Notes under the pieces: model-generated
Seen by the model: only the letters and a program-made list of their open reading frames with translations
Database searches by the model: none
What the model was told of the DNA's origin: nothing
Translations under genes and position numbers: made by a program
In this document: piece by piece, positions 7,373 through 11,431 of the stretch
How positions within the stretch are numbered: the stretch's first letter is position 1
Layout: every line of letters starts with the position of its first letter
DNA from: Amoebophrya sp. AT5.2
Taxonomy: Eukaryota; Sar; Dinophyceae; Syndiniales; Amoebophryaceae
Assembly: GCA_005223375.1 (NCBI GenBank)
Contig: RXOD01006065.1
Location: 1 to 11,431 of the forward strand
Length of the DNA: 11,431 bases
Direction: 5' to 3'

Positions 7373-8631
7373 ATGTCTCAGACCGTTCTCAGTGAGAAGC
7401 TCGTGAAGGCCGAGACGGGTGAGTTTGACCTCCAGACGGTGTTTCAGCTTGCCCTCCCGCGCAGGCGCATCAAGTCCCCCACCGATCTGCTCGAGCGTCT
7501 GACCAATCTTCGTTTTCTCGACCTTGCCTACAACGACATCACGTCGCTGCAAGGGCTGCAGAACTTGTGTCTGCTGGAACACCTGAACCTGGTCGGGAAC
7601 CGGTTGACGAGCGTGAGGAAAAACCAGATGCCGGTGGAGGGGTTGACGGCGCTGAAAACCCTCCGGCTGCAGGGAAACAAGAGCCTCAGCGCCCGGGTGG
7701 AGGACCTGGACGGCGTCCTGGCGCAGGGAAAGCTCGAGCACCTGTCCTTCCAGAACATCGACGGAACCGACGCCTGCGCCGTGTGCTTGAAAGAGGACAA
7801 CAAGTAGTAGTAGTTTCGAATTGAAATTGATTCTTCATAGCCCTGACGTCTCGGCCTAGCTCCGACCAGGTGCACCTTCGGCCTGTATCTGTAAAGCAGA
7901 TGAAGTAGATGAATAAATAATGGACGAAGTATAATCCTGCTGGTACTGCAGCGTGTAGAATTCCGATTCTGCGAAAATAAAGCGGAAATCAATATTTTGG
8001 ATGCGTGTAACCACGGCCGCCCTTTGCCTTTCTCAGGTACCGTGACTGGGTTTTCAATTCCGGGCGGTTGAACTGCCTAAAGTCGTTGGATTACCACCGG
8101 CTCCACCTGCCCGACTTGGACGAACAAATCAAACAAATGACCGCCGACGCGCTGTTTCAAAGCCTCGAACAAGAAGCCGCCGCCGACGATTCCGCCGCCG
8201 GCGGCGGAGGAACGACCGCTGGAACGACCTCATCTTCCTCTAGTACAAGAACAGCGCCGCGGGGGGCCGCGAGTACGAAGGAAACGATCAGTAACCTGGT
8301 CGCCGGAGTCGACGCCGCCATGCAAGACCTGGCAAATCTAGGGACGGTGGCGAGCGCGAGCAGTAAAGTGGCCGAGCGCGATGATCAAAACATGCAAAAC
8401 GCGCTTTTTGCCGCTCTCAAAAAATCGAAGGACACCATCCGCGAAGTCTACAGGTTAGTGGACCAGACCGGGGAACTGGAAGCGCCACCGTCGAGGGAAA
8501 CGGACGCGGGGGAAAGGGATCATGATTCTACTGGTCGTACAGCAGCAGCAGGGCAAGTAGTGAATCCCGAAATTATTGATGAGACTAACTACGGCAACAA
8601 TAGACCGCAAACTGCAGAGTCGGTAGTCTAG
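7373..8631 (+). CDS. Leucine-rich repeat protein, LRRC61-like, two exons
   Basis: Exon 1 is 7373-7803 and exon 2 is 8037-8631 (TAG), joined in phase 2 (AA|G), giving 341 aa. The 233-nt intron starts GTAGTAG and ends in a strong pyrimidine tract, TTTCTCAG. The N-terminus (LSEKLVKAETGEFDLQTVF) matches the start pattern of LRRC61-type proteins. Leucine-rich repeats follow: LRFLDLAYNDITSLQGLQNL at about residues 47-65, LEHLNLVGNRLTSV at 68-81 and LKTLRLQGN at 94-102. The splice restores NKYRDWVFNSGRLNCLKSLDYHRL (split over the junction at residue 144), a typical LRR C-cap; this strongly supports the intron. The last ~170 residues are Ala/Ser/Thr/Asp-rich with helical segments. Such proteins are thought to act through protein binding; the partner is unknown. 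A CAG|GTTAGT inside exon 2 (8451-8459) looks like a perfect donor and could give an alternative C-terminus. Confidence 0.85.
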
Positions 8632-8738
8632 CGGCAAAGCTGGACAATGAGGAGCACGAAGACCACGCATAGACGAGGAGGAGAACTTCTTCGAGGATAA
8701 TTTTTTGTTGATCGTAAATCTAATCTTCCTCATCCTCC

Positions 8739-8757
8739 TCCCTCCCTCCCTCCCTCC
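8739..8757 (+). repeat. (TCCC)n microsatellite
   Basis: Almost five copies of a TCCC tetramer (T at 8739, 8743, 8747, 8751 and 8755) lie within a longer pyrimidine tract, downstream of the LRR gene. Confidence 0.8.
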
Positions 8758-8859
8758 TGCCCCTTCATCAGCACGTTATAAATAAATTGTTCTTGATGTT
8801 GTGGTCAAGATGATGGATTTGGATGCTGACTAAGATAGTAGCCCTTCCTCTTATTTTAC

Positions 8860-8882
8860 TGTCCGAGCCTCAGCCTCGGACA
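8860..8882. repeat. 8-bp hairpin, 229 nt after the LRR gene stop
   Basis: TGTCCGAG at 8860-8867 pairs perfectly with CTCGGACA at 8875-8882 around a 7-nt loop. It may belong to the LRR gene 3' UTR or to the 3' end of the opposing gene. Similar short stems lie 150-230 nt after the stops of the other two genes, which may be coincidence. Confidence 0.45.
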
Positions 8883-9156
8883 TCGATTTGAAGATTGTGT
8901 GCGTGATAACGTGAGTGTCGGCGCATCGTGGCTACGGCTCGCACTCGACGCATCATCTTGGACTTCGTGTTCGTAATCGTAGAAAAAGGGAAAAGCCTCT
9001 TGCTCCGTCCTGCTCATCTTGCTGCGTTGAAGCTTCGGCTTGGAATTGGATCCCATCCGGTAAAGACGGACATGATCATCTGCGACCGCGACCACCATTC
9101 GTGACCACGACCACCTAGCGAGACACTTCTTCTGCTGTGGGCTTGGGCACCTGTGA

Positions 9157-9861
9157 TTAATACGGCTCCGTCGCTGTGTTGTACTTCTGCATTTCCATTT
9201 GTTCCGCCAAAATTTTGACCGCCACAAAAATCGGCACCGCGTTCACGGCCGTCGCCGGATGTCTGACTCTGATCATGATCATGCTAAATTATGTGGTCTA
9301 CTTGCTCAGTAAAAGAAGCAAAATGTATGCTACCTATAAAATCGAATAATTTGATGACTTTCTTGACCAACAAGCGCTGTTGTTTTGTTTCACAACCAGG
9401 CGACCGAAATCCATCGACCGGGCCGATACATGCCCGGATGGATGTTCTTTTGTACGTCAATAAAATCCGCTGTGAGTATCAAGTCGGTGCGCGACCACTG
9501 CGAGGGAGCGCCACATCACGCAACCCTAGCTGAAAATTTTATGATCTCGGTATGGTGGAATACAACGAACTAGGGCACACGAAAGCTACCCGAGTCTACC
9601 ACTGATCAACGCGAGCGCACGACCGTCGACCTCGACGCCAGGGTCTTTCGACCACGACACAAAATATATCCCACACGAGCAGCAGCAGCAGCGGCATAGT
9701 TATCCTATATTCGGCGCACGTTCATCGTAAGAAAAGGAAAACGGCGAAACCGCCCCGGAGAAGTGCCAGCACAATTCGTCGACGAAGATCGTGGAAAAAT
9801 AGAGAGGACTGAGCCGGACGCTCCACTGCTCCCCCAGTTTTCCCCTCGGCATTCTCGTCAT
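9157..9861 (-). CDS. Small three-exon minus-strand gene, 113 aa, unknown (probably membrane-associated)
   Basis: Minus-strand exons are 9861-9720, 9469-9397 and 9283-9157 (TAA at 9159-9157), 342 nt in total. Junctions are phase 1 and phase 2 and both keep frame. The introns (250 and 113 nt) are GT-AG, with donors GTGCGC and GTTGTG and acceptors CTCACAG and AATTTAG. Codons are mostly G/C-ending, as in the other genes. Exon 1 reads MTRMPRGKLGEQWSVRLSPL, then FSTIFVDELCWHFSGAVSPF. Exon 2 contains DFIDVQKNIHPGMYRPGRW. Exon 3 contains HPATAVNAVPIFVAVKILAE and ends ATEPY. The segment from WISVACMIMI to the end of exon 3 is hydrophobic enough for one or two membrane or peripheral helices. I do not recognise the family. 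Exon 2 could start further upstream (acceptor before 9497), and the ATG choice is not certain. The gene is divergent from the Pro/Gly-rich gene starting at 9913. A competing hydrophobic frame on the plus strand lacks a start and an acceptor. Confidence 0.5.
9678..9692. repeat. (AGC)5 trinucleotide repeat
   Basis: Five AGC units lie inside the first intron of the minus-strand gene. Read on the minus strand they form a Leu run in an ATG frame (9698 region) with a signal-peptide look, which is not part of the preferred model. Confidence 0.7.
9836..9837 (+). promoter_or_regulatory. Possible SL trans-splice acceptor for the Pro/Gly-rich gene
   Basis: An AG after CTCCACTGCTCCCCC lies 75 nt upstream of the ATG at 9913, similar to the distances at the other two plus-strand genes. 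It would fall inside exon 1 of the minus-strand gene, so the two transcripts would overlap at their 5' ends if both are real. Confidence 0.25.
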
Positions 9862-9912
9862 CTCTACATCGGACCCGCTCGGTCCCGACTCTCGTCTTGA
9901 CGCGCACACGTG
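9862..9912. promoter_or_regulatory. 51-bp divergent intergenic interval with an E-box-like CACGTG
   Basis: This is the whole space between the two opposing start codons. It holds GGACC and GGTCC as a 5-bp stem (about 9870-9884) and a CACGTG palindrome at 9907-9912, touching the plus ATG. No TATA-like element is visible. A shared bidirectional promoter is inference and depends on the minus-strand gene being real. Confidence 0.25.
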
Positions 9913-11431
9913 ATGAGTGGCGCAGGAAATCCAAACCGTCCGCCGCCGCCGGGTGCTGCGCGCGGTCCCCCGCCTGGTGGTGCCCCTTCGGTCGGAGGTG
10001 CAGCACGCCCGCCACCACTTGCGGGGAACCGGCCCCCTCCTCCCGGCAAGGGGCCTCCCGCTGGAGGCGCACAACTTCCCCCACCAGGTGCGGCTGGTAA
10101 AAATCGCGGAGGTGGTGCGAACGGACCGTACGGAGGTAAAAACGGAACAGGGGGTGGGGGCTTCCTCCGCGTTCCGGATCGTGGAGCAGGAGGACGGATC
10201 CAACTGCCGCCGGGGGCGCCACCGCCCCGCGGGCGACCTCCTGTGGGCGACGTCCTTGGCGCCGCCCCCGCGGCCACGTCGTCGAGAGGAGGAGCTCCTG
10301 GCGCCGGGGTTGCGGCCGCGCCCTCATCTTCCTCTGTTGCTCGAGGAGGAGGTGCACCAGCAGGAGCTGGTGGAAGTTTATTGCAACCGCCGGGAGCCAA
10401 TGCCAATCCAAATGTTGCCGCCGTGGTTGCGGGCGCCGCAGCGGTCTCCTCGTCTGGCGCGAACACAAATTCCAAGAAGGAGAAAAACAAAAAGAGTGGC
10501 AAAGACACTAAATCTAAAGCGCCGGCGTCTAGTGCGAGCAGCGCGAATGGCAGCTCGACGAATGTTCCTACGGACGCCCAGATCGCGGAGGCCGTCGCGG
10601 CGGGTAATAAGTCGACTCAGCAAGCGAATGAGGCGAAGGCGACGGTGAGCCTGGAAGACCTGGTGATGGAGTTCGCGGAAAAGTTGAAAGGCCACGCCTT
10701 CGGTCCGCCGAACAACCTGAAGACCGCGAAGAAATTCACCGAAAAACTCAGGCCCCTCTGCCGAGAAGACGAAAGCGCCGGGGCAATTCCAAAGCGAAAG
10801 GAATCTGGTCACGGTACAGGGTTGGAGCTTTGTTCTGTCTTCAATTAAGCAACAAAGAATGAGAGTGATGAAGTTCAGGCTGATCTTCAGACAGTTTCGG
10901 TCGTAGCTTCGGCCACAGTGACAGTTCTTCTCCACCTGAGGCTCCCAATCAGTCTCCCGCAGAGGAGCGGGAATTTGGGAAACCCGTGCGTTCCGGAGGG
11001 CTGGGCGCTGATACTGAAGTTTTACTTTTAGTCGCAGTTCTTTAGCATTAGCTGCAGCCACCTTTCACTTTCGTCAGCCAATCGGATTTTTCCTTTGACT
11101 TTGTTTGATGTGGTTGTCTTGTGCCAGCGGCATCAAGCAGGTACTTCCTCGTTGATAAAGCAGCACTTAGCTATTGCAGCGAACAAATCACAGGTAAACC
11201 GTGGCAGTGGCCTCGGGGCACCAATTTTGGCCCGATCCGGCAGATGATCTACCAGAAGTTTGTCTCCCTCCGGCCCCGGGGAAAGAACGCAGTGGCTGCT
11301 CACGTACCGCGCAAGCGGCTGCCCACCACTGGCGATGGTGCAAGCAAAAAAGGACCACCGGCAAAGAAGCGCAAGAAGGGGGTGCCGAAGCCGATGAAGA
11401 AGAAGGGTGGCCCGAGCAAGTCGCGCGACTC
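9913..11431 (+). CDS. Pro/Gly/Ala-rich protein with Lys-rich tail, partial (3' end outside window)
   Basis: The start is the ATG at 9913 (MSGAGNPNRPPPPG). Exon 1 runs 9913-10813 and ends CACG|GTACAG in phase 1. Exon 2 most likely starts at 11128 after the pyrimidine-rich TTGTCTTGTGCCAG, also phase 1, and is open to the right edge, giving about 401 residues. An acceptor at 11193 is also in phase 1 and would drop 22 residues. Residues 1-150 are PPPPG/PPGGA-type low complexity; residues ~150-225 are Ala/Ser/Lys-rich and disordered. A folded-looking helical region follows (VSLEDLVMEFAEKLKGHAF to KKFTEKLRPLCRED). Exon 2 has KPWQWPRGTNFGPIRQMIYQ and then clusters such as KKGPPAKKRKKG, which resemble nuclear localisation or nucleic-acid-binding tails. 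A nuclear or RNA-binding role is inferred only; no known domain is recognised. Confidence 0.7.
10814..11127 (+). other. Intron of the Pro/Gly-rich gene (314 nt, acceptor uncertain)
   Basis: The donor GTACAG follows CACG, and the acceptor GTGCCAG is preceded by a long T-rich tract (about 11087-11120). The exon 1 frame would stop at 10848 if unspliced, so splicing is needed to reach the downstream frame. A CAG|GTACTT at 11141 and a CAG at 11193 look like a second splice pair 53 nt apart, so the exact structure needs transcript data. Confidence 0.6.

Larger units (their letters stand above)
8632..9156. other. Spacer between the LRR gene and the minus-strand gene (convergent 3' ends)
   Basis: This stretch should hold the 3' UTRs of the LRR gene (plus) and of the three-exon minus-strand gene. 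I see no exon in it. It contains a CCCT microsatellite (8739-8757) and a hairpin (8860-8882). Minus-strand codons read through about 8856-9227, but as an extension in another frame of the neighbouring exon, without a good start. Confidence 0.5.

Noticed and set aside
7131..7406. 91-codon plus frame with hydrophobic content
   Set aside because: It lacks a true ATG and overlaps the LRR gene start in another frame. Its hydrophobicity comes from the pyrimidine-rich 5' region.
9161..9349. Plus-strand hydrophobic open frame (contains KILTATKIGTAFTAVAGC and a membrane-like run)
   Set aside because: It starts after a stop with no ATG upstream and no AG acceptor in range. The opposite strand gives a three-exon model with matching phases, so this frame is probably the complement of real exons.
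9409..9443. Hairpin (two 6-bp stems with a 3-nt bulge)
   Set aside because: It lies within exon 2 of the minus-strand gene (codons around IHPGMYRPGRW), so coding constraint explains the sequence adequately.
9722..10508. Long minus frames rich in Arg, Pro and Gly
   Set aside because: They are shadows of the Pro/Gly-rich plus-strand exon. Only the 9720-9861 part of one of these frames is used in a spliced model.
11220..11235. CCAATTTTGGCCC resembling the SL core
   Set aside because: It lies inside a coding exon and matches poorly at both ends.

Overview
The window looks like nuclear DNA of a dinoflagellate, possibly a compact-genome lineage such as Syndiniales (the lineage is inference). The main evidence is an exact genomic copy of the 22-nt dinoflagellate spliced leader (SL) at 2235-2256. 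Genes are interrupted by short GT-AG introns, codons are G/C-ending, and there are no bacterial-style ribosome sites or operons. Four plus-strand genes lie in the window, separated by spacers of about 1.1-1.3 kb.

Layout. (1) 1-890: 3' part of a gene with a low-complexity N-terminal stretch and a C-terminal thioredoxin-like domain (CPDC motif). (2) 1990-6102: an eight-exon gene for a 749-residue charged, helical protein that I do not recognise. All seven introns join in phase, and five begin with GTAC. Its 599-nt first intron holds the SL copy, bounded by an 8-bp direct repeat. (3) 7373-8631: a two-exon leucine-rich-repeat protein resembling the LRRC61 family. (4) 9913 to the right edge: a Pro/Gly/Ala-rich protein with a Lys-rich tail, at least two exons.

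The spacer between genes 3 and 4 also carries a credible three-exon minus-strand gene (9861 down to 9157, 113 aa). Its ATG is 51 bp from the ATG of gene 4, so the two are divergent. Weaker two-exon minus-strand candidates can be built in the other two spacers (1809-1458 and 7371-7042). If they are real, each complete plus gene is the partner of a small divergent gene.

No rRNA, tRNA, CRISPR array or recognisable transposase is present. The most unusual non-coding structures are the repeat-bounded SL insertion and a near-perfect 22-bp inverted repeat at 6838-6891. Intron models were derived by hand from splice dinucleotides, reading phase and coding character; no transcript evidence was available. 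The genes share no evident pathway.
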